DNA from: an uncultured Bacilli bacterium
Lineage (GTDB): Bacteria > Bacillota_I > Bacilli_A > RF39 > UBA660
Direction of reading: 5' to 3'
Length of the DNA: 7,528 nucleotides
Assembly: GCA_947625425.1 (NCBI GenBank)
Contig: CANQOH010000048.1
Span: forward strand, 1 to 7,528
Below the pieces are notes generated by a model. That model saw only the letters and a list, made by a program, of their open reading frames with translations. It was not told the DNA's origin and searched no databases. Of this stretch, positions 1-6,447 are shown piece by piece. Position 1 is the first letter of the stretch, and the number at the start of each line of letters is the position of its first letter. A program made the position numbers and the translations under genes.

Positions 1-176
1 CGACTTTCTGAATTTCTATGTCTTTTAATTTTCATTTCTAAATCATCAATTCTTTTTTTATTAGAATCTATATTATAGCCAAATTCATTAAGTATTTCAT
101 ATCTCTTTTTATCTAAAGAACTCATCTTTTCCAAATCACAAGTTTTATAATAGTAATCAAAACTTCTTCTACGCAT
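1..176 (-). CDS. Unrecognised charged protein, 5' part only
   Basis: The open frame starts with ATG at 176-174 on the minus strand and runs off the left edge after 58 codons. An AGGTGAT ribosome binding site lies 4 bases upstream (181-187), the same type that precedes the desulfurase gene in this window. The visible part begins MRRRSFDYYYK and is rich in Lys, Arg, Glu and Asp, with a likely helical, possibly coiled-coil stretch from about residue 40. There is no signal peptide or membrane segment. Only 39 bases separate it from the stop of the HExxH gene upstream, with no clear terminator or promoter between, so the two are probably co-transcribed. I do not recognise the family, and the missing C-terminal part prevents a functional call. 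Confidence 0.7.
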   Translation of the reverse strand, partial: MRRRSFDYYYKTCDLEKMSSLDKKRYEILNEFGYNIDSNKKRIDDLEMKIKRHRNSES

Positions 177-215
177 TAATATCACCTATTACTATTATTA
201 ACTTTTATAGTTTTT

Positions 216-1160
216 TTATACTATTAAGACTAAAGAACTACTTGGTACATAATTCGTTGCTTTATTAAAAAGCCTTATTTTCTTATTCATCGTTTCTATC
301 GCTAACATCATATTATAGAAATTATCATTATCTATACTTCTAACTAAGCCCATAATGTTTTTTAATTTTACTTCTTCTGTATATGAGTCAAATTCTTCTT
401 CAAATATCTCACATTCATTACTATAATAATATTTCTTTATTAAAGCAAAAAAGGTATCATTATCCATTAAGTCTTTACCTACAGCTTGAAAAGTTGAATA
501 TGAATCAGTTAATACATTACGTCCTTTTAATCTTTTAAATTCACCTAAAATACTTTTTATAAAACTATTATCTACTTTATCTAAATCTAAACTAAGTAAA
601 GCATTAACAATTCTATTTTCTATACAAACAGTTATAAATTCAGAAAAAGCCCCATTTTCTATCAAAGTTGAATTATCTTCTTTAACCATTGTTACTTTAG
701 AAAAACCTTGTTGATAGACAAATTCCTCTTCATCTTCTCTTAATACTTTAGAGCATGTAAGTTGTAAAGCATGTGATAACTCATGTATCATATTATCTAT
801 TTCTGTAAATGAATTATTTTTAGGTATTAAAATATGGGGAATTACACCTTTGACTTGTTTTTGATCTCCATAAATATATTCACCTATCATAACTGGTGAC
901 ACATCTAATTTTTCTGCTTGTGCATTTATCTTTTCTATAGTATCAAAATAATCTTTATCTTCATCATAACGATGAATATGTAATTGTTCTAACAATTCAT
1001 TTATTTGTTTAAATAAAAGAGGACCAAATACTAAATAATAACCTAATAAAGCCACAACTAATTCAGAAGCTAATTCTTCACTATATCGATCATCTCTATT
1101 AGCATAATTAACTAATGAAATAATATCTATAATAGCTGCATTAATTACTTCATAATCCAT
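216..1160 (-). CDS. HExxH zinc-metallopeptidase-like protein (unknown family)
   Basis: The protein has 314 residues. The start ATG at 1160 is backed by an AGGGGGAT ribosome binding site 4 to 6 bases upstream. What is seen: an HELSH motif at residues 126-130, preceded by a hydrophobic strand (about 104-112) and followed at residues 174-181 by E-F-I-T-V-C-I-E, which could supply the third zinc ligand (E174) as in gluzincins. E168 is an alternative. A hydrophobic helix near residues 33-50 is the only possible membrane segment. There is no signal peptide, so a cytoplasmic location is likelier. The C-terminal 130 residues are acidic and unrecognised. It lies 55 bases after thiI on the same strand, with a weak promoter of its own. 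The HExxH fold is well founded, but substrate and family are unknown. It distantly resembles the protein at 6448-7380. An inactive zincin-like scaffold is also possible. Confidence 0.85.
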   Translation of the reverse strand: MDYEVINAAIIDIISLVNYANRDDRYSEELASELVVALLGYYLVFGPLLFKQINELLEQLHIHRYDEDKDYFDTIEKINAQAEKLDVSPVMIGEYIYGDQKQVKGVIPHILIPKNNSFTEIDNMIHELSHALQLTCSKVLREDEEEFVYQQGFSKVTMVKEDNSTLIENGAFSEFITVCIENRIVNALLSLDLDKVDNSFIKSILGEFKRLKGRNVLTDSYSTFQAVGKDLMDNDTFFALIKKYYYSNECEIFEEEFDSYTEEVKLKNIMGLVRSIDNDNFYNMMLAIETMNKKIRLFNKATNYVPSSSLVLIV

Positions 1161-1183
1161 AATAATCCCCCTAAGCGTTCCAT

Positions 1184-1189
1184 ATTATA
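1184..1189 (-). promoter_or_regulatory. Possible -10 box for the HExxH gene
   Basis: A perfect TATAAT on the minus strand would start a transcript near 1177, giving a leader of about 17 bases that just holds the AGGGGGAT ribosome binding site. The position 17 bases upstream reads TTTTCT, a poor -35 in a T-rich tract, and there is no TGn extension. Perfect -10 boxes arise by chance in such AT-rich spacers, so read-through from thiI remains the main alternative. Confidence 0.35.
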
Positions 1190-1215
1190 TACTAAAACTA
1201 AAAAAAAGAAAAGTT

Positions 1216-2409
1216 TTATAATAAATCTGCAAAATCTTCTTTTTCTTCTTTAACTGATACTTTAATTACTTCATGTCCTTTAATAGCTTTATATATCATT
1301 TCTTCATAAGGTATTAATTTTTCGTATTCTCTTGCTTTTTCAAATTCTGGATTTATAACTGGATGATCTGGAACAAATATCGTACAACAATCTTCAAATG
1401 GTAAAATACTTGTTTCATAAGTATCAATCTTTTTCGCTAAATCAATTATTTCTAATTTATCAAAACAAGCTACTGGTCTTATAACTGGTATTCTAACTAC
1501 TTCATTAATAACATTCATACTTGTTAAAGTCTGACTAGCTACCTGACCAATACTTTCACCATTAACTATTACTTTAGCACGATTATTTCTAGCTATTATT
1601 TCACTAATACGATACATCATTCTTCGCATTATTGTAATTAAATATTCATGTGGACAATTTTGTAATATTGCTTGTTGTATTTCTGTAAAATTAATAATAT
1701 GGACTTTAATATCATTATTATATAAAGCTAACTTACGTGCTAATTCTAAGACTTTATTTTTAGCTTCTAAACTTGTATGCGGTGGACTTTCAAAATATAA
1801 AGCTTCTAACTTAACCCCTCTTTTAATAGCTAAATAACCAGCTACTGGTGAATCAATACCTCCACTAAGCATTAATAATCCTTTACCTAAAACACCTACT
1901 GGATATCCCCCAATTCCCTTTTCACTATTAAAATAAATATAAACACCATCTATTCTTATTTCAATATTAACAAGTAATTCTGGATTATGAACATCTACTT
2001 TGATATCTGAAATATTCTTAAGTAAAACTCCACCTATCTTACGACTAAACTCCATACTTTCTATTGGATAAGTCTTATCACTTCTTTTAGTTAATACTTT
2101 AAAAGTCTTAAATTCTTTATCTTTAACTAAATCTAATACTGTCTTACTTATTTCATCAAAATCTTTATCTTGTAATTTATAAGCAATATCATATTCATGA
2201 ATTCCAAAAACATTCTTTAAAGCTTTACATACTTCATCAAAATTATCTTTATTTAAAGTAATAAACATTCTTCCTTTATCAAACTTAATTAAAACATCCA
2301 TATCTTGTAAAGCAAAAGAAATATTTTTCTTTAATTGATTTAAGAATAAATTAATATTAGCTTTTTTAGTTGATAATTCACCATATTTAACCATTATTAA
2401 CTTTTCCAT
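1216..2409 (-). CDS. thiI: tRNA 4-thiouridine synthetase ThiI
   Basis: ThiI adenylates uridine 8 of tRNA and replaces its oxygen with sulfur to give 4-thiouridine. In some bacteria it also serves thiamine thiazole synthesis. The protein has 397 residues. Domain order: N-terminal ferredoxin-like region with the conserved VKYGELSTKKAN (8-19); THUMP domain to about residue 165; PP-loop ATPase domain with SGGIDS at 182-187, the MRRMMYRI signature at 261-268 and Cys341-Cys342 in FEDCCTIF, near the position of the active cysteine 344 of E. coli ThiI. It stops where the E. coli rhodanese domain would begin, as in the Bacillus form, so persulfide must come directly from a cysteine desulfurase. The desulfurase gene at 3328-4464 is the obvious partner. 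The start is fixed by AGGGGTG 5 bases upstream. The family call is firm; a thiamine role is untested here. Confidence 0.98.
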   Translation of the reverse strand: MEKLIMVKYGELSTKKANINLFLNQLKKNISFALQDMDVLIKFDKGRMFITLNKDNFDEVCKALKNVFGIHEYDIAYKLQDKDFDEISKTVLDLVKDKEFKTFKVLTKRSDKTYPIESMEFSRKIGGVLLKNISDIKVDVHNPELLVNIEIRIDGVYIYFNSEKGIGGYPVGVLGKGLLMLSGGIDSPVAGYLAIKRGVKLEALYFESPPHTSLEAKNKVLELARKLALYNNDIKVHIINFTEIQQAILQNCPHEYLITIMRRMMYRISEIIARNNRAKVIVNGESIGQVASQTLTSMNVINEVVRIPVIRPVACFDKLEIIDLAKKIDTYETSILPFEDCCTIFVPDHPVINPEFEKAREYEKLIPYEEMIYKAIKGHEVIKVSVKEEKEDFADLL

Positions 2410-2434
2410 AGAATCACCCCTAAAACTAAAATAA

Positions 2435-2462
2435 AGTATACCATAACTAATTTAATTAGCAA
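2435..2462 (-). promoter_or_regulatory. Promoter of thiI (extended -10)
   Basis: The minus strand shows TTGCTA (2457-2462), a 16-base spacer, and TATACT (2435-2440) preceded by TGG, an extended -10. Transcription would start near 2428, about 19 bases before the thiI ATG and just upstream of its AGGGGTG site. The promoter is needed because the gene upstream of thiI points the other way. Confidence 0.65.
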
Positions 2463-2505
2463 ATAATATCTTTTATATCTAGTAATTTTATTCTTTTTAT
2501 GGTAT
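2438..2505. repeat. Inverted repeat spanning the divergent thiI/kinase promoters
   Basis: ATACCATAA at 2438-2446 is exactly inverted as TTATGGTAT at 2497-2505, with a 50-base AT-rich gap. Each arm contains the TG-extension and first bases of the -10 box of the promoter reading outward. The symmetry may simply reflect two similar extended -10 elements, or it may be a paired operator. Confidence 0.4.
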
Positions 2506-2508
2506 CAT
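2500..2508 (+). promoter_or_regulatory. Promoter of the kinase-like gene (extended -10)
   Basis: TGG followed by TATCAT (2503-2508) forms an extended -10 with five of six consensus bases. No good -35 is seen at 16 to 18 bases. A start near 2515 would give a leader of about 17 bases holding AAGGGGG. This start lies downstream of the in-frame ATG at 2499, which supports the later start codon at 2532. Confidence 0.55.
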
Positions 2509-2518
2509 CAATATCTCT

Positions 2519-2525
2519 AAGGGGG
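2519..2525 (+). promoter_or_regulatory. Ribosome binding site deciding the kinase-like start
   Basis: AAGGGGG ends 6 bases before the ATG at 2532. The in-frame ATG at 2499 has no such site and overlaps the -10 promoter region, so 2532 is chosen as the start. Confidence 0.8.
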
Positions 2526-2531
2526 ATTTTT

Positions 2532-3311
2532 ATGTCAGATATTCCAATAATGCCCGATATTCCATGGGATTATGCCTATTATTTTCAAGATATACAAGAT
2601 TTAATTGTTCTTGGTGATAAAACATTCATCAAAAGAGTATTTATTACTGATGTTAATGTTAAACCCTTACTAGAATTAAAAGATTTTCATTTAGAACATT
2701 TTAATACTCATTATCGTTTATGTATTGATGAATTTTATACTTATTATTTTTTAATCTCCCCATTTATAAAAAATAGTAAACCATTACATGAAGTTGTTAC
2801 TAAAATGAATCCTCAAGAAATATTAAAGTTATTTAAAACCTTACTAAGTGATTTACAAAAAGCTCATGAACAAGAATTATATCCTTTTGATATTAAATTT
2901 AGTAATTATTTAATTAATGAAAATGGTGAACCAATCTTCATTGATTTTGATCATTCCTTCTATAAAGGTGAATATACTAGTAAAAGTAACCCTAATGCTT
3001 TCTTTGATTTATCATACTTCAATCGTAATCCTAAAGAAGCAACAGCTCCTAATCTAATGCTTAATGATAAATGTCTTTTACTAGCTATGTTAATTGGTTC
3101 TTTATTAAATAAATTATTTATGTATCCTAATCCTAATACTTTAGAAGATGATTTAATTAGATTACAAATGCAATATCACTTAACTAAAGATATTATTTCA
3201 TATTTAGAAGATATTATTATTAATCGTTTTATTCCTGCTGAAGATGATTACTTCATTGATACTTTAATTGATCCATTATTAGATATATCATCTAGATTAA
3301 CAAAAAAATAA
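2532..3311 (+). CDS. Divergent protein-kinase-fold protein
   Basis: The protein has 259 residues from the start at 2532; eleven more residues would be added from 2499, which is rejected. What is seen: a catalytic-loop pattern D120-I-K-F-S-N125, matching the D-x-K-x-x-N of eukaryote-like kinases with Phe119 in place of the usual Arg; a metal-binding equivalent D138-F-D140 instead of DFG; then A172-P-N (APE-like) and D179 in a hydrophobic helix, the position of the conserved helix-F aspartate. The N-terminal lobe is short, with no glycine-rich loop; Lys30 or Lys34 are candidates for the ATP lysine. There is no membrane segment. It could be an active small kinase, a small-molecule phosphotransferase, or a pseudokinase. 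The gene faces the desulfurase gene (stops 16 bases apart) and diverges from thiI. It has no visible metabolic link to either. The fold is fairly sure; substrate unknown. Confidence 0.88.
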   Translation: MSDIPIMPDIPWDYAYYFQDIQDLIVLGDKTFIKRVFITDVNVKPLLELKDFHLEHFNTHYRLCIDEFYTYYFLISPFIKNSKPLHEVVTKMNPQEILKLFKTLLSDLQKAHEQELYPFDIKFSNYLINENGEPIFIDFDHSFYKGEYTSKSNPNAFFDLSYFNRNPKEATAPNLMLNDKCLLLAMLIGSLLNKLFMYPNPNTLEDDLIRLQMQYHLTKDIISYLEDIIINRFIPAEDDYFIDTLIDPLLDISSRLTKK

Positions 3312-3334
3312 AGAATAGCAATATTCTTTATTTT
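3305..3334. terminator. Bidirectional hairpin covering both stop codons
   Basis: A perfect 13-bp stem (3305-3317 with 3322-3334) closes a GCAA loop on the plus strand. It contains the TAA of the kinase-like gene (3309-3311) and the TAA of the desulfurase gene (3328-3330). Each strand has a T-rich 3' arm, and the minus strand has a run of T continuing beyond. Only one G-C pair is present, so termination strength is uncertain. Confidence 0.6.
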
Positions 3335-4464
3335 AATTTGACTAAAGTATTTAATTCTTGATACTTACTCTTAAAGATATTTAAAAACTTACTTATTTCT
3401 TCATTAGTTGTTACATAACTTAAACTAATTCTAATCGTTGAAGTAGCTCTTGCTTTATCATTATATATTGCCATTACTGAACTACTTAAATCCCCAGAAG
3501 AACAAGCTGTATTAGTACTTAAATATATTTCTTCATCTTCCATCGCATGAATAAATGTTTCTGGTCTTATATTAACTAAACTAATATTTAAAATATGAGG
3601 AATTGAATACTTGGTCTTGTTAATAACTACTCCATCATATTTACTTAGATTATCACATATTCTTTCATTTAACTTTGTAATCTTTTCTTCTTTTTTTTCT
3701 AAATCTTTCAAAGCTATTCTAATTGCTTTAGATAAAGCTACTACTAAAGGAAGCATTGGTGTTCCTGCTCTTAAATCATTTACTTTACCAGAACCATGTA
3801 TTAAAGGAATTAATCTTACTTTACTACTTTTATATAAGAAACCTATTCCTTTAGGCCCAAATATCTTATGCCCACTCATTGAAGCTAGATCTACATCATG
3901 TAAATTAACTGCTACTTTACCTACTGCTTGTGTTATATCACTATGAAATATTGTTTCAGAATTTTCTTTCTTAATAATCATTTTAATTGTCTTAAGTGGT
4001 TGTCTTATTCCTACTTCACTATTAACTGCACAAACACTAACTAATATAGTATCAGGTCTAATCTTTTTCTTTAAATCATCAAAATCAATTAAACCTTCAT
4101 TATCATTTTCAACATAATCTATTTCAAAACCTTGTGTTTCTAAAAATTCACATATTTTATAAATAGATGGATGTTCTAATTTAGAAACAATAATATGTTT
4201 ACCTCTATTTTGATAAGCTAAAGCTACACCTTTTAAAGCCATATTATTACTTTCTGTTGCTCCACTAGTATAAATTAACTCATCTTCTTTTATATCAAAC
4301 AAATCACATATTTGTTTAGTTGCACTATTATATAAAACTTTTGATTTAACTCCCAAAGCATGAATTGAATTAACATTGCCCATATAATCTCTTGTTGCTT
4401 TATTATAACTTTCTAGGACTTCTGCTAAAACTGGTGTCGTTGCTGAGTAATCTAAATAAATCAT
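3328..4464 (-). CDS. nifZ: Cysteine desulfurase (NifZ/IscS type), ThiI partner
   Basis: This PLP enzyme converts cysteine to alanine and holds the sulfur as a persulfide for transfer. The protein has 378 residues, usual for the family. Landmarks: N-terminal YLDYSATTP (3-11); TSGATESNN (66-74) for PLP phosphate; His98 in EHPS stacking on PLP; D176 and Q179 contacting the cofactor; SGHKIFGPKG with the Schiff-base Lys200; R232 in RAGTP; and the persulfide Cys321 in STNTACSSG. The symbol rests on context: in Bacillus subtilis the dedicated ThiI desulfurase NifZ lies between ezrA and thiI, as here, though an inverted gene now intervenes. No IscU, SufU or MnmA gene is in the window, so a wider role in Fe-S clusters or 2-thiouridine cannot be excluded. 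The start has AGGTGAT 5 bases upstream. Confidence 0.95.
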   Translation of the reverse strand: MIYLDYSATTPVLAEVLESYNKATRDYMGNVNSIHALGVKSKVLYNSATKQICDLFDIKEDELIYTSGATESNNMALKGVALAYQNRGKHIIVSKLEHPSIYKICEFLETQGFEIDYVENDNEGLIDFDDLKKKIRPDTILVSVCAVNSEVGIRQPLKTIKMIIKKENSETIFHSDITQAVGKVAVNLHDVDLASMSGHKIFGPKGIGFLYKSSKVRLIPLIHGSGKVNDLRAGTPMLPLVVALSKAIRIALKDLEKKEEKITKLNERICDNLSKYDGVVINKTKYSIPHILNISLVNIRPETFIHAMEDEEIYLSTNTACSSGDLSSSVMAIYNDKARATSTIRISLSYVTTNEEISKFLNIFKSKYQELNTLVKLK

Positions 4465-4482
4465 TTCTAATCACCTATCATC

Positions 4483-4511
4483 ATTATAGAGTAATCACTA
4501 TTTTAAATCAA
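4483..4511 (-). promoter_or_regulatory. Promoter of the cysteine desulfurase gene
   Basis: On the minus strand TTGATT (4506-4511), a 17-base spacer (4489-4505) and a perfect TATAAT (4483-4488) form a good vegetative promoter just after the ezrA hairpin. The predicted start near 4476 leaves a leader of only about 12 bases, beginning in the AGGTGAT ribosome binding site (4470-4476). Confidence 0.7.
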
Positions 4512-4514
4512 GAC

Positions 4515-4542
4515 AAGAAAAAAGATAGTTTAACTATCTTTT
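4515..4542 (-). terminator. Hairpin and T-run at the end of ezrA
   Basis: A 10-bp AT-rich stem (4520-4529 with 4533-4542, loop of 3) includes the ezrA TAG stop (4536-4534). On the minus strand its 3' arm runs into TTTTTTCTT. With only two G-C pairs it is weak, and may act as a partial terminator before the desulfurase promoter. Confidence 0.5.
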
Positions 4543-6252
4543 AATTGAATCTAATAATTTTTCTTTTATTCCTGGTTCAATAGCATCTATAGCTCTAATT
4601 GTTTTTTCTAAAGCTTTTTTAAATTCCCCTTGATAAAATAAATCTTCAGCTTTACTCATTTCCACATCCAAATTTTTATTAACTGGACGATATCTATTCC
4701 CATAAACAATTGCTGTTTCCACCATCGCTGCTGTCTTAACTACTTCTGAAGAAGTATTATATAATTTTAAAACTAAATCACGCGCTGTATCTACTCTTAT
4801 ATTAAGTGTTTTAATTGAAACTGGTTTCATATTCATTTCTTTAACCATTTCTTTAATCGCTACATTAGCTTCACTTAATTGAACATAATAATCATTAGGT
4901 ACAATTGGTAATTTATAACTATTAATTCTTTTCTTCGCTTTCGTTAATATTTCTTTAATCTCATCTAACTGTTCATGAGCTCTTTGTTCATCTTCTTCTA
5001 AATTACCAAGATTCTTTAACGCATAATCTAATTTTTCTTCTACTTTAGAAAGTCTTATATTAAGATTTTCCATCTCTTTACCTAATCTTGTATAAGAGAA
5101 AGATTTATTACGATGAGCATCAACTATTTCATTATAATCTTTCTTAATTGCAATTAATTCTTCTTTAATTACTTCAATAACTTTAACATCATCATCAGTT
5201 AAATCAAAACTGTATTTAATAACATCTAGTTTCTTATATAAGCCATTATTTATCTTTTCTAATTTATTAGCTTTAACTAATATTTTTCTAATATATTCTT
5301 CAAAGATCTTCCTTGCTTGTTTTTCTTTATCAAAATCATTATATACATTATCAAAATATTCAAGTAAGGTCTTAAGTTCTAATATTGAATCTTCAACATT
5401 TAAAACATTTAATTTAGCAAAGATATCTTGTAACTTCTTTTCTGTTTCTTCAATATTATAATTTAAATTTAAATAATCTAAATTATAGCCTTCATTTGTC
5501 ATTCGTTCAGCAATATTTTTAACATCTTTCATTTTGTTAGGAATTAAATTTCTTCCCATGATAATAATAGTTGGTGCTTCATCAATAACGATTCCTAAAT
5601 TACCAACCAAGTCATCTATACCTTTAACAATCTTACCTACTTCTTCATAACGATTAGCTTCCATCGCTACTTCAAAAGCCGCAAATAACTTATCAACATT
5701 TTCAAATTGTAATTCTAAAGGACCACTAACTTCTTTATAATCATTCTTACTATTATTATATTTAGCTATTATTTCACGATATTTAGCTTTTAACTTTGTA
5801 ATTGTTTCTCTATTTCTTTCTTCCGATAAAGTTATTTCTTTAATTTCATCTAATAAAAAGTTAGCTTTACTTTTAACATAGAATATCTCTAACTCTGCTT
5901 TAGCTATCTTATCATTTAATGATTTATAATCTTTTTCATTAAAACATTCTTCTATTTCTAATAAAGCATCAGTTAATTTAGGTACTTCAACATCTTTAAT
6001 TTCTTTAAATCTTTTCTGCCATTCTTCGTAAGACTCTTGTAATTTATCATTATTAATTAAAGCTTCTACTTTATTAAGTTCACTTAAAATAGAAGAAGAT
6101 ATAATTAAGTTTTTATCTCTTTCCAAAGAAGTAATTTCTTTTTGATACTTTTTCTTCTCTTTATTATTAATTAGATTAAGAACTATAACAATAATAATAA
6201 CACTGATAATATAATAGGTAACTCCAGCTAAGATATACATTGCTTGACTCAT
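4534..6252 (-). CDS. ezrA: Septation ring formation regulator EzrA
   Basis: EzrA is anchored in the membrane by its N-terminus and acts in the cytoplasm on FtsZ ring placement and on linking the ring to wall synthesis. The protein has 572 residues, close to the 562 of Bacillus subtilis. It begins with one hydrophobic segment (about 6-28), followed by positive residues (31-38), giving an N-out, C-in topology. The rest is helical coiled coil, expected to form spectrin-like repeats. Family landmarks include WQKRFKEI with VPKL (78-93), LSEERNRE (142-149) and, near the C-terminus, IVYGNRYRPVN (515-525), matching the QNR-patch region with Gln replaced by Val. The start has AGGAGGT 6 bases upstream; Met5 is a poorer alternative. 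The next gene downstream is the desulfurase, in the Bacillus order, but a hairpin and new promoter lie between. Confidence 0.96.
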   Translation of the reverse strand: MSQAMYILAGVTYYIISVIIIVIVLNLINNKEKKKYQKEITSLERDKNLIISSSILSELNKVEALINNDKLQESYEEWQKRFKEIKDVEVPKLTDALLEIEECFNEKDYKSLNDKIAKAELEIFYVKSKANFLLDEIKEITLSEERNRETITKLKAKYREIIAKYNNSKNDYKEVSGPLELQFENVDKLFAAFEVAMEANRYEEVGKIVKGIDDLVGNLGIVIDEAPTIIIMGRNLIPNKMKDVKNIAERMTNEGYNLDYLNLNYNIEETEKKLQDIFAKLNVLNVEDSILELKTLLEYFDNVYNDFDKEKQARKIFEEYIRKILVKANKLEKINNGLYKKLDVIKYSFDLTDDDVKVIEVIKEELIAIKKDYNEIVDAHRNKSFSYTRLGKEMENLNIRLSKVEEKLDYALKNLGNLEEDEQRAHEQLDEIKEILTKAKKRINSYKLPIVPNDYYVQLSEANVAIKEMVKEMNMKPVSIKTLNIRVDTARDLVLKLYNTSSEVVKTAAMVETAIVYGNRYRPVNKNLDVEMSKAEDLFYQGEFKKALEKTIRAIDAIEPGIKEKLLDSIKR

Positions 6253-6284
6253 TGCTATACCTCCTATTCTAATCTTACATTCTT

Positions 6285-6293
6285 ATCATAACA
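6285..6293 (-). promoter_or_regulatory. Possible promoter of ezrA (extended -10)
   Basis: TGT followed by TATGAT on the minus strand forms an extended -10 with five of six consensus bases. The -35 position is weak. A start near 6278 leaves about 25 bases, containing AGGAGGT (6259-6265), before the ezrA ATG. Confidence 0.45.
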
Positions 6294-6338
6294 CAAACTA
6301 TAACTAAAATATATAATTTATAGCTATTTTACTGTATT

Positions 6339-6358
6339 TAAATTGTCTACTAAATTGT
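6339..6358. repeat. Short direct repeat in the divergent ezrA intergenic region
   Basis: TAAATTGT occurs at 6339-6346 and again at 6351-6358, 12 bases start to start, roughly one helical turn. It sits between the two divergent promoters and could be a protein-binding pair, but the AT-rich context makes chance plausible. Confidence 0.25.
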
Positions 6359-6392
6359 AAATTAACATTTTTTATATCTCTTATGCCAAAAT

Positions 6393-6420
6393 TTGACAAT
6401 ACCTTTTTTATCATTACAAT
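6393..6420 (+). promoter_or_regulatory. Strong promoter of the right-hand HExxH gene
   Basis: A perfect TTGACA (6393-6398), 16-base spacer and TACAAT (6415-6420, five of six) give a near-consensus vegetative promoter. The start would fall near 6427, about 21 bases before the ATG at 6448, with AAGGGGAT (6434-6441) in the leader. Confidence 0.75.
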
Positions 6421-6447
6421 AATACTTATCAAAAAGGGGATAAACTT

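Noticed and set aside
207..224. ATAGT/ACTAT stem at the end of the left HExxH gene
   Set aside because: Five pairs with only one G-C pair, and no T-run after it on the minus strand.
1194..1216. AAAACT/AGTTTT stem after thiI as a terminator
   Set aside because: It is a 6-bp A-T-rich stem with a long loop and no T-run after it.
2499..2531. Longer start for the kinase-like protein (11 extra residues)
   Set aside because: The ATG overlaps the -10 region and lacks a ribosome binding site, while AAGGGGG is well placed for the ATG at 2532.
3611..3946. 111-codon open frame on the plus strand
   Set aside because: It lies wholly antisense within the desulfurase gene, has no ribosome binding site, and its sequence is the shadow of a well-conserved enzyme.
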